Shown here one piece after another: positions 8,920 through 19,118 of a stretch of 64,000 nucleotides of DNA. The number at the start of each line of letters is the position of its first letter. Position 1 is the first letter of the stretch. The DNA is from Dehalococcoidia bacterium. Its GTDB lineage: Bacteria; Chloroflexota; Dehalococcoidia; Lucifugimonadales; Lucifugimonadaceae. The DNA lies in the NCBI GenBank assembly GCA_022824185.1, contig JAJEAU010000021.1, forward strand, positions 1-64,000, given 5' to 3'. The notes beneath the pieces were generated by a model. That model had not been told where the DNA came from. It did not search any database and saw nothing but the letters and a program-made list of their open reading frames with translations. Made by a program: the position numbers and the translations under genes.

Positions 8920-10167
8920 ATGAGCAAGCCAGTTCACCACGTAGTTAAACGCCCTGGACGCAGACACGGCGATCCAGAGGCGGATATCCCAATTGCGGAG
9001 GATCTTGTCACCGTTCCGGGCTCTCCGACGATCAATGGAGACGTCACGTATTACAGCCGCGAGTATCCGGTCGAATCGCAGACGGTTGAGAAATCTGCGG
9101 ACCGGGAGTGGGGTTGGTCGGTCTACATCAAAGAGGTATATGACTACCGGAAGAAGCATGATGAGGTCAGCGAACCGCTGATCGATGCGGCTGCGATAAC
9201 AGGCGAGATTGCGCCGACTGGTGAAGTCGATCCTCAGAGTGACCCGACCGAAGAGATCCGCACGAAGGCGCGGGAGCTTGGATTTGGGGAAGTCGGCTTT
9301 ACTCCATACGATCGGCGATACACCTATGCGAGCAAGAAGAGATGGGCGAAGTTCACCCATGCGATCTGCCTGGCGCTTGAGCAGGATTACTACCAGACGC
9401 AGACGATACCGAGTTTGGAGGCTGAGTTCGCTCACTTCGGTACCTACGAGATAGCGGGCGAGTTAGCGTTGCGGCTTGCGGAGTACATCAGGTCTCTGGG
9501 GTACTACGCTCAGGTGCATAGCCCGAACGACAACAGCGGCGTGTTTATCCCGTTGTTTGTCAATGCTGGGTTGGGACAGCTCGGCGCCAACGGTCAGCTT
9601 CTCTCGCCGCACTTTGGTTCTCGGGCCCGATTGATGTTGATCACGACGGACGCTCCGGTGCAGTATGACGAACCTGTGGATTACGGCATCAACAAGTTCT
9701 GCGATCAGTGCCAGGTTTGTGTTGTGAGGTGTCCAGCAAGGGCGCTGTTGAGGGAGAAGGTCTGGTATCGGGGAGTCAAGAAGAACAAGCTCGTGTACGA
9801 TCGCTGTCGGCCTGTGATGGTGACGTACGAGGGTTGCGCCGTTTGCATGAAGGTGTGCCCTATCCAACGGTATGGGATGAAGCCCGTGATGGAACATTAC
9901 GTCGAGACGGGTGAGATTCTCGGGAAAGGGACGCCCAATCTCGAGGGTTACGAGTTACGCGATAAGGGCTACTTCGGCCCCGGCGAGTTACCACATTTCG
10001 ACCGTGAGATGTTCGAGTTTCCGCATGGGACGAAGGAGGAGTGGCTGTTCGAGCAATTCAAGGAGGCGGTGGAAAAGAACGGTGCGCCATCGGAGGATCA
10101 CTCTGTAGAGTTCGCCAAAGAACTCCACCGGGTCGTCAAGGCAGGCGTTTCGCGGACTGACGAGTAG
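8920..10167 (+). CDS. Reductive-dehalogenase-like (RdhA/QueG-related) iron-sulfur protein
   Basis: 415 aa from ATG 8920. The C-terminal part has two 4Fe-4S sites: CDQCQVCVVRCP (C261, C264, C267, C271) and a second set at about C296, C306, C309 and C313 ending in VCP. The middle part has the corrinoid-binding fold features shared by RdhA and epoxyqueuosine reductase (GLGQLGANGQLLSPHFGSR). There is no twin-arginine signal at the N terminus, unlike respiratory dehalogenases, and no membrane-anchor gene adjoins it, so a soluble enzyme is expected. B12 salvage genes 7-13 kb away would supply the corrinoid. Substrate unknown; dehalogenation is not proven. Confidence 0.82.
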   Translation: MSKPVHHVVKRPGRRHGDPEADIPIAEDLVTVPGSPTINGDVTYYSREYPVESQTVEKSADREWGWSVYIKEVYDYRKKHDEVSEPLIDAAAITGEIAPTGEVDPQSDPTEEIRTKARELGFGEVGFTPYDRRYTYASKKRWAKFTHAICLALEQDYYQTQTIPSLEAEFAHFGTYEIAGELALRLAEYIRSLGYYAQVHSPNDNSGVFIPLFVNAGLGQLGANGQLLSPHFGSRARLMLITTDAPVQYDEPVDYGINKFCDQCQVCVVRCPARALLREKVWYRGVKKNKLVYDRCRPVMVTYEGCAVCMKVCPIQRYGMKPVMEHYVETGEILGKGTPNLEGYELRDKGYFGPGELPHFDREMFEFPHGTKEEWLFEQFKEAVEKNGAPSEDHSVEFAKELHRVVKAGVSRTDE

Positions 10168-10183
10168 GATCGGACGGATCACG

Positions 10184-10375
10184 ATGTTTGAGAAATCTGC
10201 GCTGGACGCGTTGTTCGACGAGCTCGCCGATCTTTGGGGAGGGAGCGCCGACTACGATCAGTTGCTTAGGGATGCTCACCTCGGCATTGCGTTGGCAGAC
10301 GCGCGGCGCGATTTCGATGGCGAGGTTGACGGACGGGTTGTGGAGTTGATCAAGAAGCACCGGGCTTCCGACTGA
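10184..10375 (+). CDS. Small hypothetical protein, 63 aa
   Basis: Begins 16 bases after the dehalogenase-like gene in the same direction. Composition is normal for a cytosolic helical protein: acidic N-terminal half (LFDELADLWGG), then GIALADARRDFDGEVD and a basic end. No family recognised. It could be a partner of the upstream enzyme or a spurious ORF. Confidence 0.45.
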   Translation: MFEKSALDALFDELADLWGGSADYDQLLRDAHLGIALADARRDFDGEVDGRVVELIKKHRASD

Positions 10376-10423
10376 TCCTTGGTGCCAACGCGCCATTTAT
10401 GGCGTCATGCCCAGTTGGCGAAG

Positions 10424-13400
10424 CTACGTCATCTGGGCAGAGACTAGTTGGGTGTACAAGCCGCGTTGGTTGATGAGTTGTTGGTGAGTTCCTTGTTCGA
10501 CGACTTTTCCTTCGTCCAGGACGAGAATCTTGTCGGCGTCTCGAACGGTGGAGAGGCGATGGGCGATGACAACCGTGGTTCGGCCTGCCATTAGGCGGCT
10601 GAGGGCTTCTCGGACAGTTGCTTCGCTGATTGCGTCGAGGTGCGAAGTCGCTTCGTCGAGGATGAGTACGGGGGCGTTTTTGAGGATGGCTCGGGCGATG
10701 GCGATGCGTTGACGTTGACCGCCGGAGAGTTGCATCCCGCGTTCGCCGACTTGGGTGTCGTAAGCGTCTGGGAATGATTCGATGAAACCGGCGGCGTTGG
10801 CTTGTCGGGCGGCTTCTTCGACCTCCTCGTCGGTGGCGTTCTGACGGCCTAGGCGGATGTTCTCGCGGACGGTGTCGTTGAAGAGGTAGGTGTCTTGGGC
10901 GACTAAGGCCATCCGGCTTCGGAGGTCGTCGAGACTGAACCGGTCGAGGGGGGTTCCTTCGAGTTCGATGTCTCCTTGGTCGGGGTCCCAGAAACGCATC
11001 ATTAGGTATGCGATGGTGGTTTTGCCGGCGCCGGAGCGTCCGACGATGGATACGGTTTGACCGTTCGGCACGTCCATTGAGACGTCTGCCAATGCTTGGG
11101 GATCTCCGGGTGCGTAAGAAAAGGCGACGTTTTCGAATTCGAGGGATGGGTGCCGAGGGCGGTTTTCGTCGTTTGGTTCGGAGACTCCGGGGCCGTCTTG
11201 GACTGGGATTGGTTCGTCATGAATTGCGAGGATGCGGCGGGAAGCAGCTAGGGTTTCCATCATCTGCTTCATGGTGCGCGCAAGTTCAGTGATCGGGCTG
11301 AAAGAGGCAAGGGCCAGGACGCTGACGAGTGGGAGTTGAGTGCGTTCGAGTTGGCCGTCGAGGACTAGCCATACTCCGGTCGCAAGGACTGCGAGGCCGC
11401 CGAGGCCCATCATGGCTTCCATGAATCCGATCTGGAAGGCTTGGGATTTCTGGAATCTGACTAGGTGGCCGGCGTAGGCCCATCCTTGTTGAGTGAGTTC
11501 GTCGGTTCGTGCTTTGCCGCGTCCGAAAGCGGAAATCTCTCTCATGCCTTGAATGGAGTCGACCATGTAGGCGTGGATGTCGCCCATGCGTCCTCGGATT
11601 TCGGTTCCAAGGCGTTCGATGCGTGTGTTTGCGAAGAATGGGCTGATTGCGACGGCGGCGAGGAAGGGTGCTAGGACAGCAGCGATTGGCCACGCGATGA
11701 AGAGAAGTGCGATGAGGAGTGCGCCTGGGATCACGACGGCGACGATCATGGGTGTGACGGCGTGGGCGAAGAAGTATTCGACGGTTTCTACGTCGCCTCC
11801 GACGACGCTGACGAAGTCGCCTGATCGGCGTTTGACCATGTATGCGGGGGCGAGAGGTTCGAGTTTCTCGTAGAGGTCCATGCGCATCTTGGCGAGGAGT
11901 CTGAAGGCCATGTCGTGAGCTTGCCACGATTCGAGATAGAAGAAGAGAGCGGAGAGCGGTGCGAGGGTGCAGACAAGGATTACGAGTGTGTCGAGGGATT
12001 CTTCTCGGACGACTGCGCCTACGAGGAGTGCGGTCGCGGCGCCGAGGAGGATGACCGAGCCGTGGTTGAGCATGCCGAGGATGACGGTGATTATGAACTG
12101 CCATTTGACGGGTCTGACGAGGCCGAAGAGACGCGCCCAAACGGCCCACGATCGGATGTTTATCTCCGCGTCTTGATGGCGGTGAGAGGAGCTTGGTGCA
12201 TGGTGATGGCCCGTCGTTGGGAGTTCGGGAAGCGGAGGCGCGGATGTTTCTGGGGCTTTTGCATCTGCTTCGGGGGTCGGTACGGTTTCGCCCATCTCGG
12301 TCTGCTGTCGCATGAGGCCGGCGTAGATTCCGTCGGCTGCCATGAGTTCGGCATGAGATCCAATTTCGACTGCACGGCCGTCATTGAGAACGAGGATGCG
12401 GTCGGCGTTGATGACGCTTGAGAGGCGGTGAGCGATGACGAGAGTTGTGCGGTTTTCCATGAGGCGTTCGAGAGCCTCTTGGATCAAAGTTTCGTTTTCG
12501 GCGTCGACGCTGGATAGAGCTTCGTCTAGGAGGAGGATTGGGGCGTCTTTGAGCAGTGCGCGAGCGATAGCTAGGCGCTGTCGTTGGCCTCCGGAGAGAC
12601 GGACGGCGCGCTCCCCTACTACGGTGTCGTAGCCGTCGGGCAGGCGTGAGATGAATTCGTGGGCGTTTGCGGCTGTGGCGGCTTCTTCGAGTTCTTGTTG
12701 TGTTGCATCGGGTTTGCCGAAGCGCAAGTTGTCGGCGACGGTGCCGTGGAAAAGGTAGGTGTCTTGAGTGACGACGGAGATGTTCTCTCGGATCGTTGAG
12801 AGCGGCAGGTTTCGCAGGTCGTGGCTGCCCAGTTTGACGGCTCCGGATTGGGGATCGTAGAAGCGATACATGAGCCATACAAGGGTCGATTTGCCAGCTC
12901 CGCTTGCGCCTACGACGCCTAGGGTTTCACCGCTTTGGAGCTTGAATGAGACGTCTTGTAGGGCTTCGCGATGCCCGCCGTCGTACCCGAAGGTGACGTT
13001 CTCGAAGGTGATTTCAGGGGTGATTTCAGGTGCTGATCCCATCGCCTCCGAGTCTGGGGCGCGGATAGCGACTGGTTCGTCGGTGATGTCGAAGACGCTT
13101 TGCGCCGCGGCCACTGTTGCCATGCCCTGGTGATACAGGTTGGTTAGTTCTCGCATGGGTCGGAAGACTTCGACGCCGAGCATCATGACGATCAAAAGGG
13201 GGCGGAGTTCCATGTCGCCGTTGCTGACGCGGATGGCACCGACGGCCAACGCGACGGCTGCACCGGTAGCCATGAAGAATATGGACGCGCCGCTGGTTGC
13301 TTGGTTTGCGGCGACGACGCCCATTGTGGTGCGGTAGAGGTCGTGGATGCGAGAAGCGAGGGCTTGGCCTCGGGCTTTGCTTTGCCCGAACGCTTTAAGG

Positions 13401-14023
13401 GTTGCCAGACCTTGGACGCTGTCGAGAAATTCGGAGCCGAGTCGTCCGTAGGATCTTCGGCGTCGGAAGCTGCTGTTGCGATTCCATCGGTGCAAGGCGG
13501 ATGGTACGAGAAGGGTGAAGATGGCGAAGGCTAGGAAGATGAACGCGATGTAGATGTCAAGGGTGACCATGTAGGCGAAGATGGCGATGGGAGCGATTGC
13601 GGAGACGATGATCTGAGAGAGGTATTGGCCGAAGAAAGTCTCGAGTCGTTCGATGCCTTCGACGAGGGAAATGACGATGTCACCGGTTCGGTTCCGATCG
13701 GCGTAACCCGGGCCTAGTTCGAGGAGATGGGCGTAGGTTTCTTCACGGAGTCGGATTTTGACGATGTTGGCGGTGTGGTGGCTGACTGTGTTCTGCCAGT
13801 ATTGGAATGTGCTTCGGATGACGATCAACGCGGCGATGGAAAGGAGGGGAAAGAGGAGTGCGGAGAAGTCGGCTTCGCGGGCGAGGACGCGGTAGATGAT
13901 GACGCCAGAGATGGCTAGGCGAGAGACGCCTGCGCCGACCGCGATCAGACCGAGGATGGCAGCGACGATTATTCGCAGTCTTACGCCTTTGGTGAGTGAA
14001 AATAGGCGCAGGTCGAAGTACAT
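10424..14023 (-). CDS. Fused two-module ABC exporter, CydDC-like
   Basis: 1,199 aa with order TMD-NBD-TMD-NBD, so both half-transporters are in one chain. Walker A motifs are GASGAGKST (about 378) and GRSGAGKTT (about 996); both NBDs have LSGGQRQR signatures and LLLDEA or LILDEAT Walker B segments. The first membrane domain resembles CydD-type exporters (DSVQGLATLKAFGQSKAR). An Asp/Glu/Pro-rich linker with a His cluster (GHHHAPSSSHRHQD) joins the halves. CydDC exports cysteine or glutathione and supports cytochrome bd assembly; no cyd oxidase gene is present here, so a general thiol or lipid exporter is equally possible. Confidence 0.85.
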   Translation of the reverse strand: MYFDLRLFSLTKGVRLRIIVAAILGLIAVGAGVSRLAISGVIIYRVLAREADFSALLFPLLSIAALIVIRSTFQYWQNTVSHHTANIVKIRLREETYAHLLELGPGYADRNRTGDIVISLVEGIERLETFFGQYLSQIIVSAIAPIAIFAYMVTLDIYIAFIFLAFAIFTLLVPSALHRWNRNSSFRRRRSYGRLGSEFLDSVQGLATLKAFGQSKARGQALASRIHDLYRTTMGVVAANQATSGASIFFMATGAAVALAVGAIRVSNGDMELRPLLIVMMLGVEVFRPMRELTNLYHQGMATVAAAQSVFDITDEPVAIRAPDSEAMGSAPEITPEITFENVTFGYDGGHREALQDVSFKLQSGETLGVVGASGAGKSTLVWLMYRFYDPQSGAVKLGSHDLRNLPLSTIRENISVVTQDTYLFHGTVADNLRFGKPDATQQELEEAATAANAHEFISRLPDGYDTVVGERAVRLSGGQRQRLAIARALLKDAPILLLDEALSSVDAENETLIQEALERLMENRTTLVIAHRLSSVINADRILVLNDGRAVEIGSHAELMAADGIYAGLMRQQTEMGETVPTPEADAKAPETSAPPLPELPTTGHHHAPSSSHRHQDAEINIRSWAVWARLFGLVRPVKWQFIITVILGMLNHGSVILLGAATALLVGAVVREESLDTLVILVCTLAPLSALFFYLESWQAHDMAFRLLAKMRMDLYEKLEPLAPAYMVKRRSGDFVSVVGGDVETVEYFFAHAVTPMIVAVVIPGALLIALLFIAWPIAAVLAPFLAAVAISPFFANTRIERLGTEIRGRMGDIHAYMVDSIQGMREISAFGRGKARTDELTQQGWAYAGHLVRFQKSQAFQIGFMEAMMGLGGLAVLATGVWLVLDGQLERTQLPLVSVLALASFSPITELARTMKQMMETLAASRRILAIHDEPIPVQDGPGVSEPNDENRPRHPSLEFENVAFSYAPGDPQALADVSMDVPNGQTVSIVGRSGAGKTTIAYLMMRFWDPDQGDIELEGTPLDRFSLDDLRSRMALVAQDTYLFNDTVRENIRLGRQNATDEEVEEAARQANAAGFIESFPDAYDTQVGERGMQLSGGQRQRIAIARAILKNAPVLILDEATSHLDAISEATVREALSRLMAGRTTVVIAHRLSTVRDADKILVLDEGKVVEQGTHQQLINQRGLYTQLVSAQMT

Positions 14024-14165
14024 CAGAGGGTGTCAGGCGTTGCCGCACCTGAAGGCCGGGTAGTTGATCCACGGCATGTCTGCGACGGGTACCCGATGCG
14101 GCATTGGCAGGTTCTAGTTTTGGCTAGGGGTATTTTAACGCCGCGTGCCTAAGCGTGACGCGAAT

Positions 14166-17100
14166 CTATCCTTCTTCGGGCAGCAGGACGACTCGGACGT
14201 ATCGGTCGGGGATGAGGTACTTTTGGGCGACGGCTACAACATCTTCGAGGGTCAATGCGTCAAGCGATTCCTCAAACTGGTTGATGGAATCAAGATCGCC
14301 GTCGCGTTGAGTGATGGTTCGGATCTGATTCAGCCAGAAACCGTTGGTGCGGAGTTGCTCTTCTCTTGGAGAGCGAAGCAGTTCTTTAACGGTGTCGAGC
14401 AATTCTTGTTCGCCGCCGGCTCGGAGCCAGTCGATCTCGGCTTTGACCTCGGCGAGCAGTTCGTCAATTCTGGCGGGATCGCTGCCGAAGATGATGACCA
14501 TCTGGTATTCGGGGTCAGGGATCAGTTGCGTGGTGGCGTATGCATTGATCGCGTAGGCTCCGCCTAGTTGCTCTCGGACGCGTTCACGAACGCGGATGTT
14601 GAGCATTTCACCAGCGGCGTTCAGCGCGAGTGCGTCCGTGTTACTCCACTCGAAATCGCCCGTGTAAACAAGAACGGACAGGCTTCGTGGCTCGATGCCG
14701 CTGTGGACGACCTCATCAATGAGGGTCGTCGGGGGATCGACGTCGTGATCGATCCACTGTTCGGTTCGGCCCATTGTTGGCAAGCTGGCCAGATAGGTTT
14801 CGGAGAGAGTACGGAGCTCATCCCATTCGAATGCTCCGACGAATATGAAGGTCGAGTCTCCGAGATCGGAGAAGCGATCGGCGTAGACTGCGCCAGCCCG
14901 TTCTATGTCGAGTTCATCCAGCAGTTCGGGACTGAGGCGACGTTCTCGGAAATGGTTCTGGTTGAGGATGTTGTTTACAGCGTCGAAGAAGACTGAGTCT
15001 GGGTCGTTCGTCCGGGTTTCCGCCGATGCACGCAGGCTGCTCTCGAGAGTCCCGAAGTAGACGGGATCGAGGCGCGGCGCGGTTGCATACAAGTTGATGA
15101 GTTGGAAAAGAGTTTCGAGGTCGTCGGGGGAGGCATTGCCTTGGAAACCTTCTGACAACTCGTTAATGTAGGGCGAGACGGAGACCTGTTTGCCCGCTAG
15201 GAGTTTGTCTAGGTCGATGTTGTCGTGGGGTCCGACTCCGCTGCCCGATACCAACGAGGCGGCGTATTGGGCTGAAACGTGATCCATGTCGGCGACTAGC
15301 GAGTGTCCTCCAGGACTGAAAGCGTTGAAGAGGACTTGGTCGTTTCGGAAGTCTGTTTGTTTGGCAATTACGGTGATGCCGTTGGAGAGGGTCCACTTCT
15401 GCGCATCGATGGATTCGATTTGCTCCTCTGCTGCAATTGATCCCGGAGTTGGGATGTTGGCCAGTAGCGGTACGTCTTCGAAGGTGTCCACGTATGCGTC
15501 GACTTGCCAGGAGTCGGCGGTTTCCAACAGTGATTGGACAGCGGAGGCGAGTTCATCGTCGGGTTTGATGTCGTCTGCTTCTGGGCGGAGGACCAAAAGG
15601 ACGGAGTTTTCGGTCTGCGACCACGAAGCGGCGACGGCGTTGACTTCGTCCACCGTGATCTGCGGGAGCAGTTCTTGGTAAAGCGGCCATGCAGCTTCGA
15701 TGCCGATGGTCAGGGAGTTGGTGAGGAAGTGGTCGGCGTAGTTGCTGGCGAGGATGGAGGAGTTTCGTTGGTCTCTTTCTTTGAAGGCGTTTTCGATCGA
15801 ACTTTGGAGGGTGGATTTCTCTCGTTCGAGTTCGGTGCTAGTGAATCCGTGTTGTCGGGCGCGTTGGAGTTCTTCGAGGAGGGCTTCGAAGCCGGTTTCG
15901 ATGCCGCCTTTTTCGACGACCGCCCAGAATTGGGTGATGTCGAACCGTTCGACGAAACCGCCGCGCTGTCCGCCGGATTGCAGATATGGCGGGTTTTCGG
16001 TTTGCCCGCGCTCGAAGAGTCGGGCGTTGATCATGCTGTACGCAAGGCGTTCGACCGCGTTAGTGCGGAATGCGTCTAGGTCGTGGCTAGTGATCGGGTC
16101 GAGTTTCCGGACGAGGATGAGCTGAGTAGGTGGAGCTTCGGGATCGGTGAAGACATTGATGCGCGGGTCTTCATGTTGGGGAACCTCGATGGTTGGTCGA
16201 ATCGTGGGCGCATCGACGGTCGATCGCTCCGGGGGTGCTTCTCCTTCGGGTTGTGGAACGAAGTGCTGTTGGATTTTGGATTCGATTGCGTCGGCATCGA
16301 AGTCTCCGACGGCGATGAGCGCCATGTTGTCGGGTCGGTACCATCGCTCGTAGTATTCGACGAGTCGCTCTTGGGGTGCGTTTTCGATTACCTCCAGCAG
16401 GCCAATGGGGGCGCGTTCGGCGTAGAGCGATTCGCCGAAGATCGGGTTGAACCAGTTTTCCTGGAAGCGGGCCCCGAATCCTCGGCTGAGTCGCCATTCT
16501 TCGAGAATGACGTCTCGTTCGAGTTCGACTTCTTCGGGATCGAACGTGATTGAGTACGCCCAATCGCTGAGGATTTGGAACGCGGTCTCCATTGTTTCGG
16601 GATCGTCGGTTGGGATTTCGAGGAAGTAGCGCGTGTGGTCGAAGGTGGTGTAGGCGTTAAGGTCGGGACCGAATGAGGTGCCGAGGGATTCGAGGTATTC
16701 GATGATTTCCTGTTTTTCGAAGCGTTCGGTGCCGTTAAACGCCATGTGCTCGACGAAGTGGGCGAGGCCGCGTTCGTCCTGTTCCTCGTGAACTGACCCG
16801 GCTTTGATTACGAGGGACAGCTGGGCGCGTTCTTGTGGTTCTTCGTTGTGTCTGATGTAGTACGTGAGGCCGTTTGAAAGAGATCCGAGGACGACTGACG
16901 GGTCCACTGGCAGAGCGACTTCTGCAGTGGGTTCGGGTTCTGGTGTCGCGGTTGGTTCCGGGAGCGGGGTCGGGGTGAAGGTTGGGGGGACTGGTGTGGC
17001 GGTCGGCTCCGGGGTCGGCGTCGGCGGTACCGGTGTAGCGGTAGGTTCCGGGGCGAGAGTTGGCGTTGCTGATGGCGGAACTGGCGTTGGTGTGGAGGTT

Positions 17101-17417
17101 GGTTCTAGGGATGGAGTACGAGTAGCCGTTGGCGGGATCGGCGTAGCCGTTGGTGGGATCGGTGTAGCGGTTGGTTCGGGGGTGGAGGTTGCAGTGCTGG
17201 TCGCAGTGGGTTGCGGTGTTGAGGTGGGTGTGTTTGTAGGCGGTACGGGCGTGGCCGTGGGTGCGATGGTTGAGGTCGGTACTCGGACCTCGGGTGCGGG
17301 AGTGGCTGTCGGCCGTGGCGGTACGGTGGGATCAGGTTCGGCAGTACACGCGATTAAAGCCAATGCAAACACGGCGATGAGCGCCGAAATGGCCGCGAAC
17401 CTTCGATTGTGGGGCAT
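14166..17417 (-). CDS. M16-family zinc peptidase lipoprotein
   Basis: 1,083 aa. Starts with a lipoprotein signal (LALIACTAEP, lipid-attachment Cys about 24), followed by about 140 residues of Pro-Thr-Ala-Glu repeats. The peptidase proper begins near residue 170 (LSNGLTYYIRHNEEP) and carries the inverted zinc site HFVEH (about 219-223) with the downstream Glu in ERDVILEEWRLSRG. A second M16 domain follows (about 680 onward: LSNGITVIAKQT) without the zinc motif, as usual in two-domain members. Probably a surface-tethered peptidase acting outside the membrane. It ends 142 bases before the exporter gene on the same strand. Confidence 0.85.
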   Translation of the reverse strand: MPHNRRFAAISALIAVFALALIACTAEPDPTVPPRPTATPAPEVRVPTSTIAPTATPVPPTNTPTSTPQPTATSTATSTPEPTATPIPPTATPIPPTATRTPSLEPTSTPTPVPPSATPTLAPEPTATPVPPTPTPEPTATPVPPTFTPTPLPEPTATPEPEPTAEVALPVDPSVVLGSLSNGLTYYIRHNEEPQERAQLSLVIKAGSVHEEQDERGLAHFVEHMAFNGTERFEKQEIIEYLESLGTSFGPDLNAYTTFDHTRYFLEIPTDDPETMETAFQILSDWAYSITFDPEEVELERDVILEEWRLSRGFGARFQENWFNPIFGESLYAERAPIGLLEVIENAPQERLVEYYERWYRPDNMALIAVGDFDADAIESKIQQHFVPQPEGEAPPERSTVDAPTIRPTIEVPQHEDPRINVFTDPEAPPTQLILVRKLDPITSHDLDAFRTNAVERLAYSMINARLFERGQTENPPYLQSGGQRGGFVERFDITQFWAVVEKGGIETGFEALLEELQRARQHGFTSTELEREKSTLQSSIENAFKERDQRNSSILASNYADHFLTNSLTIGIEAAWPLYQELLPQITVDEVNAVAASWSQTENSVLLVLRPEADDIKPDDELASAVQSLLETADSWQVDAYVDTFEDVPLLANIPTPGSIAAEEQIESIDAQKWTLSNGITVIAKQTDFRNDQVLFNAFSPGGHSLVADMDHVSAQYAASLVSGSGVGPHDNIDLDKLLAGKQVSVSPYINELSEGFQGNASPDDLETLFQLINLYATAPRLDPVYFGTLESSLRASAETRTNDPDSVFFDAVNNILNQNHFRERRLSPELLDELDIERAGAVYADRFSDLGDSTFIFVGAFEWDELRTLSETYLASLPTMGRTEQWIDHDVDPPTTLIDEVVHSGIEPRSLSVLVYTGDFEWSNTDALALNAAGEMLNIRVRERVREQLGGAYAINAYATTQLIPDPEYQMVIIFGSDPARIDELLAEVKAEIDWLRAGGEQELLDTVKELLRSPREEQLRTNGFWLNQIRTITQRDGDLDSINQFEESLDALTLEDVVAVAQKYLIPDRYVRVVLLPEEG
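16900..17300 (-). repeat. Pro-Thr-rich low-complexity coding repeats
   Basis: Degenerate short repeats encoding TATP, PPTATP and TPEPTATP units within the M16 peptidase gene. They form the extended spacer between lipid anchor and catalytic domain. The same type of linker occurs in the corrinoid-binding protein and in the peptide-binding protein of this window. Confidence 0.8.
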
Positions 17418-17712
17418 GTTCGTCTGATCTCCGATTACTTTTGGCGTCCCGCGAAATGCGTTGGAGTCACTGAGTGTGGATACGTGATCCGCTTAGGCCG
17501 GGATTTGGTGAAGTTGAGTATTTGTGCACTGCGATAAAGATGACGTGGAGAAGCGGCGAAGATGTTGATTGGTGGGGCCGAGCGCGTGGAAATGCGTAGG
17601 TGTGCGTTATTGGTTTACTTTAAAATCTCGGCCCATCCGCCGATGCCCCGGCACGCACTCCCGCTGATCCGAATCGCCGAGATTTGGTATCTGGATCGGG
17701 ATCCAGTATGGC

Positions 17713-18288
17713 TCAGAATTCCAGTCCTGGTTGCGCCTTGATGCCCTGTTCGCGATAGGGGTGTTTTATGTCACGCATCTCGGTCACCAAATCAGCGAAC
17801 TCGACGGGTTCGTCAGGGGCATACCTTCCGGTGATGATCACGTGGAGCATGTGGGGTTTCTTCTTCAGAACTGCGATGGCGTCCTGCACCGGAATCCAAC
17901 CGTAGTGCAGCGGGTAGGTGAATTCGTCGAGGATGATGACGTCGTGCTCGTCGGAGAGGATTGCCTTTTTGCAGTTCTCCCACTGCTCCCGCGCCAGTTC
18001 TTGGGTGCGATCCATGTCCTTCGATCGCCAAGTAAATCCGTCGCCCATTGCCTTAATCGGGATGCCCAACTTGACGGCGGCGCGTTTCTCCCCGAACAGT
18101 GCTCCAGTGTGCTTGAGGAACTGGAACATCTCGACCCTCATGTTGCGTCCCCAAGCGCGGAATAGGACACCAAGGGCCGCGGTGGTTTTGCCTTTGCCGT
18201 TCCCGGTGTTGATGACTACAAGGCCTTTCTTGATCCTCGGGCCTTTGATGGATTGGGGTTCTTTTGAGGCGTCTGTCGTGTCTGTCAT
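17713..18288 (-). CDS. cobO: Cob(I)alamin adenosyltransferase (CobO/BtuR type)
   Basis: 191 aa from ATG 18288 (a TTG at 18306 is an alternative). The P-loop [14 protein letters not shown] with the following [16 protein letters not shown] is diagnostic of the CobA/CobO/BtuR family, which transfers adenosyl from ATP to cob(I)alamin; [14 protein letters not shown] matches the conserved Walker-B-like region. Last gene of the btuC-btuF-btuD-cobO run. Salvaged corrinoid is thus adenosylated directly after import. Confidence 0.93.
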   Translation of the reverse strand: MTDTTDASKEPQSIKGPRIKKGLVVINTGNGKGKTTAALGVLFRAWGRNMRVEMFQFLKHTGALFGEKRAAVKLGIPIKAMGDGFTWRSKDMDRTQELAREQWENCKKAILSDEHDVIILDEFTYPLHYGWIPVQDAIAVLKKKPHMLHVIITGRYAPDEPVEFADLVTEMRDIKHPYREQGIKAQPGLEF

Positions 18289-18310
18289 GGTCTTCTCCGA
18301 CGACAACTAT

Positions 18311-19114
18311 TCATGGGGTCGGCCCGACAAGCCAGACTTGGGGGCTGCCGGTTTCGGGGTCTTGTTGCACAGTGGTTTCGACGCCGAACACTCGACGGAG
18401 GTTGTCGGTGGTCAACACGTCGGCGGGGGTGCCGACCGTATCTATGGCTCCTTCCGACATCAATGCCAAACGATCGCAATACCTACCTGCGAGGAACACG
18501 TCGTGCAACGCCACGACCACCGCGACTTGGCGAATCCCGATCTCTTGTTTGAGCGTTTCCATGATCGACAATCGGTAGCGCAGATCGAGGCTAGAGGACG
18601 GTTCATCGAGCAGGATGATGTCGGCTTGTTGCACGAGGGAACGGGCGAGCACCACGCGTTGCCTTTCACCGCCGGATAGACGGTCGAGTTGGCGATTTTC
18701 GAATCTGACGGTCTCGGTTCGCTCCATCGCAGTCCTTGCCATTTTGCGGTCTCGTCTGCCTTCCAGCTCGAAGCGGCCGAGATGGGGGTACCTTCCCATT
18801 AGGACAGTTTCTAGTGCTGTAAACGCGTGATTGGCGTCATGTTGCGGCATGTACGCGATGCGGCGCGCCCGTTCTCCGGCGTTCATTCTTTGGATCTGCG
18901 TTTCACCCAATCTGACTGAGCCTTCGTCGGGGCGCGTCAGTCCCGCGAGTACCCGCAACAGGGTGCTCTTGCCAGCGCCGTTCGGGCCGATGAGTCCAAC
19001 GATTTCGCCGGGTTCGGCTTCGAGGTGAACCTTCCTCAGAGCTTGAGTGTCGCCAAGCCGGACGGATATGTTCTCCGCGATGATCGGGGCATTTTCAACG
19101 GTTACCGCCGCCAT
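18311..19114 (-). CDS. btuD: Corrinoid/iron-chelate ABC transporter ATPase
   Basis: 267 aa. Walker A GPNGAGKST, Q-loop YMPQHD, signature LSGGERQRVVLARSL and Walker B IILLDEPSSSLD are all intact, with the H-loop in VVALHD. FecE/BtuD family. The start lies 4 bases after the stop of the binding-protein gene. Riboswitch context favours corrinoid over siderophore as substrate. Confidence 0.88.
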   Translation of the reverse strand: MAAVTVENAPIIAENISVRLGDTQALRKVHLEAEPGEIVGLIGPNGAGKSTLLRVLAGLTRPDEGSVRLGETQIQRMNAGERARRIAYMPQHDANHAFTALETVLMGRYPHLGRFELEGRRDRKMARTAMERTETVRFENRQLDRLSGGERQRVVLARSLVQQADIILLDEPSSSLDLRYRLSIMETLKQEIGIRQVAVVVALHDVFLAGRYCDRLALMSEGAIDTVGTPADVLTTDNLRRVFGVETTVQQDPETGSPQVWLVGPTP

Positions 19115-19118
19115 GTTT

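Noticed and set aside
8722-9435. 237-aa ORF on the - strand
   Set aside because: Antisense to the reductive-dehalogenase-like gene and crosses its promoter; no recognisable features.
11286-12149. 287-aa ORF on the - strand in another frame of the ABC exporter
   Set aside because: More than a third Arg/His/Pro; the exporter frame has intact Walker motifs over the whole stretch.
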